Made by a program: the position numbers and the translations under genes. This document shows positions 1-10,889 of a stretch of 20,693 bases of DNA, in pieces. A model generated the notes under the pieces. The model made no database searches. It saw only the letters and a program-made list of their open reading frames with translations, and was not told where the DNA came from. Position 1 is the first letter of the stretch; every line of letters begins with the position of its first letter. Source of the stretch: Dimorphilus gyrociliatus (Eukaryota; Annelida; Polychaeta; Dinophilidae). The DNA is taken from the NCBI GenBank assembly GCA_904063045.1, contig CAJFCJ010000188.1, positions 1 through 20,693 on the forward strand, written 5' to 3'.

Positions 1-3000
1 TTTACAACTAAAAAATCATTCTATGGAATGAATAATTCGACTTTAAATCAAAATGATCATTTCTACGGTATATTACAATACTATTACGAAAAGGTTTGGA
101 GATCAGTTTGCGAAGAGAATCTTAATTATGGATTTTTAATGAAAGTTTGTCAAAAGTTATCTTTTAAAGGAGGTTACATTTTTGTCGATAGAACAAGTTT
201 TTCATTGAAATTATCATATCAACCGAAAATCAAATTGAAATGTAATCATTTCAAACCAAAATCTCAATGTTTAACAGAATGTAATACCATAAAAAGAGCG
301 AAATTTGTACGGAAAATCTTCAAATATAAGCAGTAATCATTCATTTTTTTTATCGTTTCTTTCCTTACTTTTGCTGTTCTAATCTGGAACTTTTAAGCTT
401 TAGATATGTTAATGATTCGTCTCATTTTCTAGTGAAATGTACTAATGAACCAATAGCGGGTTAATTAATATTCTCTAAGTTTTAGTAGACGAATTAGTCA
501 ACTACCAGTTTCCCTTTTCAGCTTGTAGAGAAACGGATGTCAATATCAATAATAGATGTTTTAGGCTTATTTCAACTGCAAAGACCTTATATTCTCCAAT
601 TACAGCTCAACAATATTGCCTTAGAAGAAATTTAACAATTCCAGATGCAATATCTGAAATGGATAGATTTACAGTATTTAAATATATTCAAACAGTAGAA
701 AATGAATTTCTGGATGCTGATAGAAAAGACTATTTATCATATAGATTAGTTCCAATTATTCAAGGTATTCAAAACAGCATCTATTCAATTCAAAAAAAAT
801 TCTATCAATTGGCATTCTTCCAGTTTTTCATAAAGTTTACGATAATAAAGGAAACATTAATTATTTAACTCAAGATGAAACTTTACTCGTTTTTAAAGGA
901 TCTCTAATTGAATACACTTTCAAGTAGATTATATACTATCCGTTGAAGCAAAACAAACAAAAACACTACTTGAATTCTCTATTTACAGAGATCCCTGTTC
1001 AACAATCAACTTTATCAAGGCTAAACAATTTCATCAATTGTTTATTAAAACTGTAACTGACTGTTTTACTGTACGCTTTAGCTCTGATGAAACTACGTTC
1101 ATCTATAAGAAAAATTATTATTCCGGCGTCGATATTAGTCCTATTTCGTGCACCAAACCGAAATTTCAATCATTTCTATGCGTGGAAGGGAGTTGAGTAC
1201 TAATTGAAAGATAAATAGATCATCATCAATATCACCAACATCAATATCATCATCTTCTTCTAGATTCGTTAATAAAGGAACGAAAAGGAAATCTTCACAG
1301 TATAGATAATAGGAAATTTCAATGCCCATTCAATGCATTTCTTTGTTTTCGATCGGAATATTGCATTAACATAAAAAATTATTGTGACGGAATAAAAGAT
1401 TGTAGAGATAATGAAGATGAAGAAGAATGCAAAGATGACGATATAACGCCAAGATTTATTTGTGACGGAAGAAGAATTAACTTTAATCTTTTATGCGATT
1501 TTATAAAAGATTGCGAAAACGGAGAAGATGAAAAACATTGCTGTAAAATTATTAATAAAGATAAAAGAATTAATCTTTTTTATCCTATTTTTCCATAGTT
1601 TTAGACGAATGCGAAAGAAGGTATATTTTTTTCCTAATTAGATGCTTTTAGAAAACATCCGCTAATTGATATTAAAGAATTGAATTCTCTCTCTTTCTCT
1701 CTTTCTTTCTCTCTCGCACTCTCTAGCTATCTATTTCTTAATATTCAGGTGTGACAATGGACAATGCTACTTTGCTAATGAAACACTTGATGGTGAAAGA
1801 AATTGCTTGGACGAAAGCGATGAGAAATACGTGATTTTTAACATTTCCACTTGTCCTTCTAACTATATCTTTTGTGATGAAAAATGTATTTCGGATAGTT
1901 TTCTTTGTGATCTTAATCAAGATTGCGAAGATGGTTCCGATGAGGGATTGCATTGTCCATATTTTCAGCAGGATAAATGTAAAACAGTCATTAAAGGAAT
2001 AGAGACAAAACGATGTTATTTAGAATATAATTCAATGGGAAAACTTATCTCTAAAGTACATGAACCTTTAACAACTTTAAAATACTGCCAAGCAGATACA
2101 AACTGTCATCTTGGATATTATAAATGTGCAAAAGTCCATTATTGTATATCAATTCAGCAAGTTTGCGATAATGTTCCTCATTGCCCTGAAAAGGATGACG
2201 AAATTGAATGCGGTTAGTCTAGATAGTTCAATAGATAAACGTTCATTCATTCAATAAAGGTCAAGGACGTTTGTCATCAATAATTAATAAGATTTTAAAT
2301 TTATTCATTAATTATGATATTTAGAGCAATTCTATCCTAAAGGATTCTTTAAGTGTCACAAACAACATCTTTTCTTAAATCTAAGCCAAATTTGCGACAG
2401 AATTATTCATTGTAAAGAGGGAAGTGACGAAGAATTTTGCAGCGAATCATTAATTTCGTGCCCAAAATTTTGTAATTGTCAACCAAATTACACAATGGAA
2501 TGTAGACAACAAAATGATTTATCTTTACAAGAATTCCATCATAAAATGCTATTTTTAGAAAATATTCAAAAATTATCGTTAAAAGCTAACAATTACAAAA
2601 GTATTTCAATTCTGAAAATTCACTCTACAGACGTATTGGATTTGCAAACTATTGTATTGAAATTTCCAAATTCTTTCCATATAGAACTTATTAAAAATAA
2701 TTTAAGATCTTTACATTTTACTGCAAATATTGCAAATTTTTTAAATGTTCAATATTTAAGTATAACTGAAAATATGAATATTACAATTAATAAACAGTCA
2801 ACTTTAAAACATTTTCCATCACTTTTATATTTGAATTTATCAAAAAACAGCATTGATTTTATTCCAGTTGATCTCTTTCTTAATCTGTACAAATTAAGGA
2901 TTTTAGATTTAGCATTTTGTTCAATTCGTTCAATTGGTGACGTTGATGCATTCAAGTTTTTACAAAATTTACTTGTTTTTAATTTTAGTAAAACGGATTT

Positions 3001-4488
3001 TCCACATCAAATCGTCTCTTTTCAAATGTTGAATTATATGAAAAAATTACAGTATATTTATAGTCCTATATTCAAATTATGCTGTCTAGCCAATGAGAAT
3101 TATGAACATCTTGAAGAATGTCAGCCGAGCAGATCTTCCATTCATTCTTGTAAGGATCTATTGGCGTCGGACATTTTGAAATCAATTGTTAGTATATTCG
3201 GTATATTTGGTTTTTTTGGCAATATTCTGTCGTTATACATTCACATTTCAACCAATAAGAATGGATCGAAATATTTCTATATAACTCTATCGTTTGCCGA
3301 CTTTTGTACAGGAGTATATTTTCTAACATTAGCCATAGTTGATAGATATTTCAGAGGAACCTATATAGAACACGATCTGAAATGGAGAAATAGTTTCCTA
3401 TGTACATTTATCGGTTGTTTTTCCAGTTTTTCAGTTGTAGTATCAACTCTTAGCATATCTGCAATAACGATTGAAAGACATTTTTATATTTCGAAACCAT
3501 TTGAAAAGTTTCTAACCTATCGGAAAAAAGCTATTGTCTGTATGATATTTTCACTTTTTGGTGTTTTATTAGCAGTTATACCAATTTATCTTTACGAGGT
3601 AATTAAGGAGAAGGCAAGGAAACTTAAGATAACATTCTCTTTCTCTCTTTAAATAGAAATACTACTCGAGTTCCTCAATTTGCTATTCTTTACACATAAG
3701 AAGCGAAAAAATCTCTGGTTGGGTCTATTCATTCATTATTCACGGAATTTTTGCATTTCTCTGCTCGCTCTTCAATGGAGCATTATATATTCGTATTATG
3801 AGGATTATCGTTAAATCTAGCGTTGTTCTCTCAAAAGAAGAATTCAATAAGAGAGTTGGAACTATTCTAAGAACAGCTTTTATAGTTACTTTATCAAATA
3901 TTGTTTCGTGGCTTCCTATTTCAATTTTAGGTTTTATAGCCCTATTTACAACATTAGATATCAGCCACGACTCATATAATACAATAGTTGTTGCTATTTT
4001 ACCTATAAATGCGTTTCTAAATCCATTTATCTATTGTATTGTTCAATTTAAAATTGTTTTGAACAGCATATGGAAAAGCAGAGAAAAACTTTTGTACAAA
4101 ATTTTCAAACAAAACTTTAATTTTTGTTTAAAACTTTCTTTTTTTCTTTACAGAAATACAAAAGTAAATGATAAAATTAATGAATACTTTACAACAGGTT
4201 GTTGTTGTTGTTGTTGTTGTTTATCTTTTATCAATATTCAATACAAAGATATATTATCGGCTCTCAGCTCATCATCTATTCATTCATTCCGATGAAAAAT
4301 ACTTCCAATGTAGTTGCGGCAATGAAACTCAATCTCAAATTCAAGTTGACCAACGCTTCTACTGTAATAAAAATTATCTTATCTGCTTGAAAAGTATCTG
4401 CAAAGCTATTATCTTCTCTCATGAAAATTTACTATCATTCAATGGAGAATTCGATTTGAATTCAATTTACAAACAAGTAAATAATTGA
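1..4488 (+). CDS. GRL101-like receptor: SRCR/lectin-like, LDLa, LRR and 7TM domains (5' partial)
   Basis: Probable exons are 1-332, 529-923, 989-1191, 1306-1542, 1599-1620, 1749-2212, 2325-3598, 3657-4093, 4154-4197 and 4268-4488; all junctions have GT/AG ends and compatible phase. In order: an SRCR-like segment (1-332), a degenerate C-type-lectin-like segment (529-1191), about six LDLa modules with the acidic SDE-type calcium motif (1320-2445), a Cys-rich LRR cap near 2460, LRRs, then a relaxin-receptor-like hinge (KLCC...SCKDLL, about 3075-3165) and seven TM helices. TM1 has GN, TM2 SFAD, the DRY motif is ERH, and TM7 ends in NPFIY. The exon from 3657 encodes an ECL2 with SGWVYS, as in relaxin receptors. 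It is a plasma-membrane G-protein-coupled receptor related to mollusc GRL101 and type C LGRs; the ligand is unknown. The reading frame needs one extra A in the A8 run at 792-799. The 5' end lies outside the window, and the 5' domains could belong to a separate gene. Confidence 0.8.
1543..1748 (+). other. 22-nt microexon inside the LDLa cluster, flanked by two short introns
   Basis: The second LDLa exon ends at 1542 just before GTAAAA. The next LDLa frame reopens at 1749. A 22-nt exon at 1599-1620 (16 nt if the acceptor is at 1604), between an AG and GTATAT, restores phase and supplies a Cys-containing LDECERR stretch. The second intron (1621-1748) contains a CT-rich microsatellite at about 1684-1726. 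Confidence 0.5.
4198..4267 (+). repeat. GTT microsatellite forming a 5' splice site (70-bp intron)
   Basis: Seven to eight GTT units start at 4198, directly after an exon ending ACAACAG. A GT...CTCTCAG intron from 4198 to 4267 fits phase 1 and joins the receptor's cytoplasmic tail to a well-formed open frame ending at 4488. If unspliced, the repeat would encode a run of seven Cys and the frame would stop at 4295. Confidence 0.55.
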
Positions 4489-5940
4489 GTAGTGTTTACC
4501 AAAAATTTATATTTTTATAGTTTTTCTATTATAGATATACGATTGCAGCAAACAAATCTACAAACTAAATTATCTTACAATCTCAATGGCAAACAATATA
4601 AATAAACCTAAAGATTTACTTTCATTTGGTAATATTACTAGAAAAATTCTAACAAAGAAAATGTCTACCATTTGAATTTTAATACATTTCCCTAAACAAT
4701 CTATAAAGTCTATTGATTTACCAAAAGAATTCCAAAATGGCGTACAGTTAGGGTAAAATCATTTAACTTTAGGTCAAGTATATTCTGAGGTTAGGAAGAT
4801 ATGAAATTAATGTAAAAGTCATATGTAAAAACTGGTAGGTTAAGCTTATTGAAAAAACAATCACTATGACAAGACTGAAAATTTTTATTAACTTTTTACA
4901 AGCACCTTTGATAAGATAACTGTACTTTTAAGAGATATTATACGACTTTTGCGGTTTGGTTTTTATCTACTATTTGATTGATTTATCCCTTACAAAACCT
5001 TGAACTTTGCTAAATTGCAGTATAATTCTACACCAGCATATTATTTTTTTCTCTCTTCCAGTTTCAATTAAAACTCTTTCTTGTAAAAAAAAATTCTTAA
5101 AATCATCCATTTCAATTTTCTATAAATGGAAAATTGTAACCTACAAAAGTTTACAAACCGTCTAGAGTGGTATGAACAAACCATTAAATCTCACTATAGC
5201 CTTAATACAATATAAAAGTAATAGAAATTTAATAAGATAACTTATTGGATAAGGTTTAGCTTGCTAAAAGGTTCTTTATTATAGTTTTGCTAACTGTGTC
5301 TGTAACATGATGAGTCAAGATTATTGGCTGCTAAATTTCAGCCTATTACTGAGTGCAAAAAATATTAATTATTAGCAAAAAGTTAATGTAGATTATTGAA
5401 TGCAAAAACAAAATAGTTTTATCACCTGACTAGTTAGGGTTAGGGTAAGAAAAAGTCAATAGAAGAGTCCACTCTTTAGAATATTCTTGAGAAAACATAT
5501 TTGTAAATAATTACATCTATAAATTTTTCAAAGAATTTTTACTTTCATTTCAACAATTCAACTGAATTGAGATTTCCATTTTCTTCTAAGAGAGATAAAT
5601 ACTCCAAGTAAATTTTGTATCCGGTATAAGAACTTTTCTTTGATGACTATGCAATAACACGAAATAGAGATTGTTACAATTGAAAGAAAATCATTAAGTC
5701 AATTGTGTAGGTGTTTCTAATGAAGTTAATCTGATAATGGAAATTTAATGAAATGGATGAGACCTACTGATAAGAAAAAAAATGGCGGAAATGGGATTAA
5801 AATTTGTATTTCTTTGTCTTTTAAAAAATTAATTAGAACCTATTAAAACTTATCAGTAATAGTTACAATCTTCTTTCAAAAGAGATAATAGTATGATTAA
5901 ATGAAGCATAAAACAATATTCTTATCTTTCACAATATGAA
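4489..5940. other. Intergenic region, AT-rich, no gene seen
   Basis: No protein-like open frame longer than about 50 codons on either strand and no recognisable RNA gene. It holds an AATAAA polyadenylation signal at 4601-4606, about 113 bp after the receptor stop codon, and a two-unit telomere-like TTAGGG motif at 5434-5446 that stands alone, without the inverted repeats seen in the MITE copies further along. Confidence 0.6.
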
Positions 5941-5948
5941 TATATAAA
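5941..5948 (+). promoter_or_regulatory. TATA box of the peritrophin/TSP1/C1q gene
   Basis: TATATAAA, about 55-60 bp upstream of the ATG at 6002, the right distance for a transcription start near 5970 and a short leader. Confidence 0.5.
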
Positions 5949-6001
5949 TGGTGTGTTCCGATGATCATCCGTTACAGTAAAAGGAAAAAAATCATTAAAT
6001 C

Positions 6002-7949
6002 ATGAAGATTCTTTTACTTTCTCTCTGTAAGTTGATTAATTTTATATTTTTCATTAAATTCATAGATCTTTATATTTATAGGTTATTTTCTGCAAGTTGT
6101 ATCTTTGTCTTACTCTTTCAAGTGTCCGATTGATGGAGAATCAAAACCGATTGATGGAACTTATAGAGATCCTCAATCTTGCCGTTCCTATTACCAATGC
6201 GTAAATGGCACTGCTTACTCTCATAGTTGTCCTTTTGGTCTTTTCTTCAGATTTACAATGGTTGATTGTACATTTATAACATGCGTTGAACCTAAATATG
6301 CTGATTGTCCAAATTATGATAAGAGTGTATCTTTAATTGATAAAGAAAAACCAGAGATTTTAGAATGTAAACCTAATGAAAATGATTTTAACGTTCCGTG
6401 TTACAAAAATACTGAGGAATGTTTGGCAAATTCAAACGCAACTGTTGCTAGTTCAACAGATTGCGGTATCTATTATCATTGTCAAAATGGTTTTGGTTGG
6501 CCTCAGCAATGTCCTCCTGGCTACTTTTTTGATCCAGTAGTCAATTCAAGAGAATGTACGGTAAAACTATGCGTTTTGGCCAAAGATGCCAATTGCCCTA
6601 TTGATGGAAATTGGTCCGAATGGTCGGTGTGGAGTGACTGCGAACCAAGTTGCGGAGGTGAAGGAATTCGAACTAGAAGAAGAGAATGCAATAATCCTCC
6701 TCCATCAAATGGCGGTCGTCAATGTCCCGGCTTAGCGATTGAAGAGGAGAATTGTCAAACTCCCAGCTGTCCATCTGACGAAAATCCTGCATTTATGGTA
6801 TCATTGCGAGCGAATACAACATTCAGTGAAGAGAAAATCGAATGGAGTTCGGTTGATTTAAACAAAGATAACCTATTTAATCCAATGACAAATGAATTGA
6901 ATATTAAAGAAAGTGGAGTATATTTCTTTACGATGACTGCTGCAATGAGTGGCGAAACTGGAACGCATCTTAGCTTGGAAAATGTTGGCATTAGAATAGA
7001 TTTAAAAAAGGATGACAACAAAATAAATATCAATCAAATAAGCAGAAGTGGCTTATATCAACTTAGTACGTTATTCAAACCTCACGTTAAACAAACATTA
7101 CCAATTTCAACTTTAATTGGCAGCAATACTGGAAAAGATACATCTTGGCTTGGATTCAAATATCCAACAAATAATTATCTATTTACAGGTTCGGTTGGAA
7201 ATTCTCATCATTACAACGACTATCTAAGATTCAATCTTGTAATAAGTATGAAAGGATTTAGAATGAGAGATTTCAATACTAAATTCGCTAATTTAGACAC
7301 TGGAATTTATTTTATAAATTTTGGCGGCGGTACTATTTCAAATGCTCAACAAAGGATTTCTGTTAATGAAAACTCAATTAATTTTCCATATGCAAGAATT
7401 ATAAGATCAAAAAATCAAACATCTAGCCCTGATCAATTATCTAGAAGTTTTATCAGTAGATTGAGGCCTATGACTACGTTAACATACCAATTATACGGTA
7501 GTTATAATTCTACGATTGGCGTACCTTCCTATCTTTTGGCGTTTAAATTGAACGAAAGTCTACCAGTTCTCTTTGTAAGCGAAAGTGTTGGATTCGAATC
7601 GATTTGTCCTGGTTTAAAGACTCTTGTCAATTTTAATACAGTAATGGAGGATACAACGAGATCGTGGGATAATTTAAATAGATTGTATAGAGTACCAATA
7701 ACTGGTACTTACTATATTGACCTATCAATTGTTGCCAGAATGAATAAAACGTTAAAAGTTGATGTTGAAGTGAACAATATTCAAAAATTTCATCTATTAA
7801 AACTAACAAATGACCATACACAACCGGAAATAGTATCAAAAGGAGGATTAGTACAAATGGATAAAGGTGATATTTTAAGAGTAAAATATACTGGTTGTTT
7901 AATAGCCAATGATATGATTTCAACAATGTCAATCTTTTTCGTACCTTAA
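6002..7949 (+). CDS. Secreted peritrophin-TSP1-C1q-like protein
   Basis: Exons are 6002-6026 and 6082-7949, with a 55-bp GTAAGT...TATAG intron inside the signal peptide; the product is 630 aa. The start MKILLLSL continues into a hydrophobic leader ending near residue 20. Two Cys-rich chitin-binding type 2 (peritrophin-A/CBM14) modules follow (about 23-85 and 112-172), with the aromatic YYQC/YYHC core. A thrombospondin type 1 repeat (about 185-238) carries WSEWSVW, a likely C-mannosylation site, and the CEPSC O-fucosylation-type motif. The last 390 residues are beta-rich: a C1q-like segment (about 244-400, with GVYFFT), a related middle segment (about 400-510, with TGIYFI) and a third ending IFFVP (about 517-630). 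It should act outside the cell, binding chitin or glycans; a role in cuticle, mucus or immune recognition is inference. An AATAAA lies at 8017-8022. Confidence 0.82.
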
Positions 7950-8110
7950 CAATTTTTTCTTAATTGTCTTTTGAATGTTTACAAATTTTCAAATTCAAAA
8001 TATTTGAATTATAAAAAATAAACGATAGCAGACGACACTGTCTTTTTTGCTTTTCTTTTGTAATTTGCAAAATATTGACCATAAAACCCGACAACCAACT
8101 CTAACAGTAG

Positions 8111-8182
8111 AATGAGTCATCAACTTCCGTTAAAAACTTTCACATGTCTTACAAAACTCGGAAGTAGGTGGAGTGACTCATT
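8111..8182. promoter_or_regulatory. Inverted repeat carrying two AP-1/TRE-type sites
   Basis: TGAGTCA at 8113-8119 and its reverse complement TGACTCA at 8174-8180 sit in inverted arms that also share ACTTCCG/CGGAAGT. The downstream site is about 18 bp upstream of the TATA box of the next gene. TGAGTCA is the classic bZIP (AP-1) consensus; that it works here is inference. Confidence 0.45.
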
Positions 8183-8197
8183 TTGTATATTTTGTCG

Positions 8198-8205
8198 TAT
8201 AAATA
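8198..8205 (+). promoter_or_regulatory. TATA box of the LRR gene
   Basis: TATAAATA, a consensus TATA box about 80 bp upstream of the ATG at 8285. Transcription would start near 8230, at the GA-rich tract 8231-8250, which would then lie in the 5' leader. Confidence 0.6.
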
Positions 8206-8230
8206 CAAGAGAGATGTATGATTAAATAGA

Positions 8231-8250
8231 CAGAGAGAGAGAGAGAGAGG
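8231..8250 (+). repeat. GA dinucleotide microsatellite
   Basis: About nine GA units, just upstream of the LRR gene's ATG and at the predicted transcription start; possible GAGA-type promoter element or 5' UTR repeat. Confidence 0.7.
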
Positions 8251-8284
8251 GATAACAGACAGAACAGAAATAACTGGCTGAAAC

Positions 8285-9190
8285 ATGAATGAGTCATTAA
8301 AAGATATTTGCTTGAAAAAAATTCTAACAAATCTGGAATATCAAAAAGAACTATGCTTAAAGAATCACTTCTGTATTCCTCAATACACTTCTCAATTGAT
8401 TTTTAATCTCTTTAGAAGCGATAAACGATTTATCTCCTCTGATTTAGACGAAAGAGATAAACAATTGGAATTCTTCTCATCTGAATGTTCAACTATAACA
8501 ACTTTTGAATTGCAAGGTCTCGAAGAACTTGGATTTAAAAGTTTCAATTTTCTCAATGAGCATCCTATATCAACATTGAAATTGATTAAATTATTTAAAT
8601 TCAATAGTGTTATTCAAGCTATAAATCCAATTTTCATTCAGGTTCTTTATATTCGAGGTTACAAGGGAAATGTTTATAATCTGAATAGTTTATCTGTGAT
8701 GAGAAATCTGAAGGAATTAGGCCTAGTTGAAATGAATATAAAATATTGTCAACAATTTATCAACTCGTTAAAAAATCAAGAATATTTGAAAAAAGTTGAA
8801 TTTAATAAACTTTATTCAATGAATGAATTGAATTTTGAACAAATTTTAAAAGAATTATGTATTTTAAATAGAATAGAAACATTAATTATAAAATCACATC
8901 AATTAACAATTCAACATATTCAAACTTTATTATCTTTTAAAGATTCTCTTCAAAATTTAACGCTTCATTGCGATTTTATAAACAATGAAAACAGGTATGA
9001 ATATTCAAAACAAAATCTGTTCAATCAAGATATTTTCTTACCAAATTTAAAAATGTTGGATTTGGAATTTTCTACAGAAATATCTGCAATTTTTTATACA
9101 GAACTGATTGGTTGTTTGATAAATTTAGAAAATATTTGTATTAACCTCAACAAAATGGAGGAGAATTGTAAATTGTTTAAAAGAAATTAA
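8285..9190 (+). CDS. ZYG11/ZER1-like leucine-rich repeat protein
   Basis: A single-exon frame of 301 aa without signal peptide or membrane segment, so probably intracellular. The first 45 residues (SLKDICLKKI...QLIFNLF) resemble the N-terminal helical box of ZYG11/ZER1 and F-box-like LRR proteins, which recruit substrates to cullin-RING ubiquitin ligases. From about residue 70 onward there are irregular LRRs (TTFELQGLEELGF, NLKELGLVEMN, NLKMLDLEF). It is shorter than ZYG11-family proteins, which also carry C-terminal armadillo-like repeats, and no continuation is obvious before the transposon at 9401, so it may be truncated or have further exons I could not phase. It follows its own TATA box and a leader with the context AAACATG. 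Its family could also be a plain F-box/LRR; a substrate cannot be named. Confidence 0.6.
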   Translation: MNESLKDICLKKILTNLEYQKELCLKNHFCIPQYTSQLIFNLFRSDKRFISSDLDERDKQLEFFSSECSTITTFELQGLEELGFKSFNFLNEHPISTLKLIKLFKFNSVIQAINPIFIQVLYIRGYKGNVYNLNSLSVMRNLKELGLVEMNIKYCQQFINSLKNQEYLKKVEFNKLYSMNELNFEQILKELCILNRIETLIIKSHQLTIQHIQTLLSFKDSLQNLTLHCDFINNENRYEYSKQNLFNQDIFLPNLKMLDLEFSTEISAIFYTELIGCLINLENICINLNKMEENCKLFKRN

Positions 9191-9400
9191 AGTAAACAAT
9201 GCCAATTTAGAGAGATAACTTTGAAATGCTCTTATTTAAATACATAAATTGCTGAGTTTATTCATTCTCAACAGCTTTTGGAAAAGTGTAACGTTGATCA
9301 ACCAACACAATCCTTTCTGTTAGATAAGTAATGATGTTGGCCTATACAGTTTTATGATGTCATTAGGCTGATTAAAGAAATTAAAAAAAGTGAAATTTTC

Positions 9401-10758
9401 TAGTATAAAATTAGCGACAGGAAAATTGGAACACCTCAAATTTTATACGCCAAATATTTTCATTATGAAAAAAGATTATTTTTTTTTCAATGTTTAATAA
9501 TAGGTTAAAGTTGCAATTTTATATAAATTGCTTTAAAACAGCAGTTAGGTTAATTTTTACATATTTTTTTTATAGAAGTTAAGATAGTTTTCTCATCTTT
9601 TTTCTTATTTGGCTGTGCAACATGTTTTTTGGAACAATGTTAAATTGTTGAATATTTTGACTATTTCTGTATGTGCCCATCCTCTCTTTCTATGGCCCAC
9701 TTCCTCATATTTCTCTCTCAATTTCTTCTATGACAGGAAGAACATCTTCCACAATGAAAGAGCTACAGTTTTCTGCATTCAGCCTTCTCCTTATCCTCCA
9801 GACTTCAAATATACCATCAGAGGTTATCAATCCCCTCACCAATACTCCACCTCTCCCCATATTTTTTGTCACCCTGAAGTCCTTTTCACTATTGCTAGTC
9901 CATGTCCCAAAGTCATCAGTGAAAACCTGGCTTCATCAGTAAAAATAACCCTAGACCAGTCTAGCTTTTGCTAATAATTTTGAGGTAGTATTCTTTTCTC
10001 CACTTACAATCTATGGAGGTGAGATCAGTCCTTTGTCTGACTCTTTTGTGGTTGAAGTTTTGTCTTTTCAGCTCCCTCTGAATTGTTTTGATGCTTACAT
10101 CTACTTCTAATTCCTTTAATATCTTTGCTGCTGTCACTCTTTGCTTGCTATCTTTCAGTTTGTTCACAATTCTTTTCATCCTGGTTATCTCTCTGTCTGA
10201 AAGCATCTTTGGACCTCCCCTATTGTCTTGTTGTGGTTGCTTAGATTTCAATATGTTACAAACTGATGATGGTGCCATTCCTAAAACTCTTACTGTTTCC
10301 CTTAATTTACCTATTTCTCTATATTTTTTTATTACAAGATCCCTAATACCTTTACTCCACACCGTGATTAAAAAAATACAATATAGATTATATACAGTAA
10401 TTTTTAATATTCAAAAACTAATTAACTTAACTTAAAAAAGGAAATAAGTTGAAAAAATTTTTGTTTGAGATATCTATTTGAATGTCAAACCAGATGTCAA
10501 CTCAATGTTCCAAAAAACATGTCACGTTGGCCAAATAAAGAAAAAATGTGTGAAAATTACTAAAAACTTTTGCTAATAATGTTCACAAAATATTATCATT
10601 TTCTTAAATTTTTTTCAATATTATGTCAATTTAACTCTTTTTTTATATAAATTCAGACAAATACTAATTTGCAGCAAACAAGCAATTTTAACCATTAATT
10701 AAAAGTTGGCCTATCAAAATTTATGGTGTCCACATATTCCTGTCGCCCACTTTTACTA
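9401..10758. mobile_element. Decayed Tc1/mariner-like transposon with long inverted repeats
   Basis: Both ends read TAGTA(T)AAA...GCGACAGGAA...GGA(A/C)ACC inward, starting at TA dinucleotides (9401-9402 and 10757-10758). A second strongly matching pair of inverted blocks, with CATGTTTTTTGGAAC on the left and its complement on the right, lies at 9598-9640 and 10505-10546. Matching segments between these blocks suggest arms of roughly 240-255 bp with many indels. The element is about 1.36 kb, TA-flanked, and holds a Tc1-type transposase remnant on the minus strand. The size and long arms resemble the IR/DR class of Tc1-like elements. Confidence 0.7.
9600..10362 (-). pseudogene. Tc1-like transposase, frameshifted and truncated
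   Basis: The longest open part (9961-10362, 133 codons) has the paired helix-turn-helix region of Tc1/mariner transposases (GMAPSSVCNILKS, then VSIKTIQRELKR). Near 9970 the frame shifts; the next frame gives LDWSRVIFTDEARFSL at about 9917-9958, which contains the first catalytic Asp. A second shift near 9910 leads to a frame with a GRGGVLVRGLITSDG-like core ending near 9706, followed by a possible remnant of the second Asp motif and further stops. The last catalytic Glu/Asp region is missing. No ATG is seen at the start; the frame opens at a GTG. The gene cannot encode an active enzyme. Confidence 0.75.
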
Positions 10759-10889
10759 TTGAAAGTATTGAAATAAGGAAAATAATTGAAGATAGTTTTG
10801 AACAACAAGACAATTTGCAATATATAATTTTTAAGGATAAAATATTCGAATAAAAATGATACTGACTTATTAAAAAATAGTATTACTAA

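Noticed and set aside
989-1191. CUB domain
   Set aside because: The TVRFSSDE stretch first suggested CUB, but the Cys pattern and the ending FLCVE fit a C-type-lectin-like end better; both remain weak.
1141-1329. Minus-strand acidic 62-codon frame
   Set aside because: Antisense to an exon/intron border of the receptor gene; the acidity comes from an ATC-rich stretch in the intron.
4199-4390. Poly-Leu, poly-Val or poly-Cys protein frames over the GTT repeat
   Set aside because: They are produced by the microsatellite; a phase-correct 70-bp intron explains it better.
5434-5446. Telomere or chromosome end
   Set aside because: Only two TTAGGG units, with genes on both sides; the other such motifs lie inside MITE copies.
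7633-7932. Minus-strand 99-codon frame
   Set aside because: Antisense to the C1q-like coding region and low in complexity.
9609-10435. Plus-strand open frames over the Tc1-like element
   Set aside because: They are antisense shadows of the minus-strand transposase remnant.
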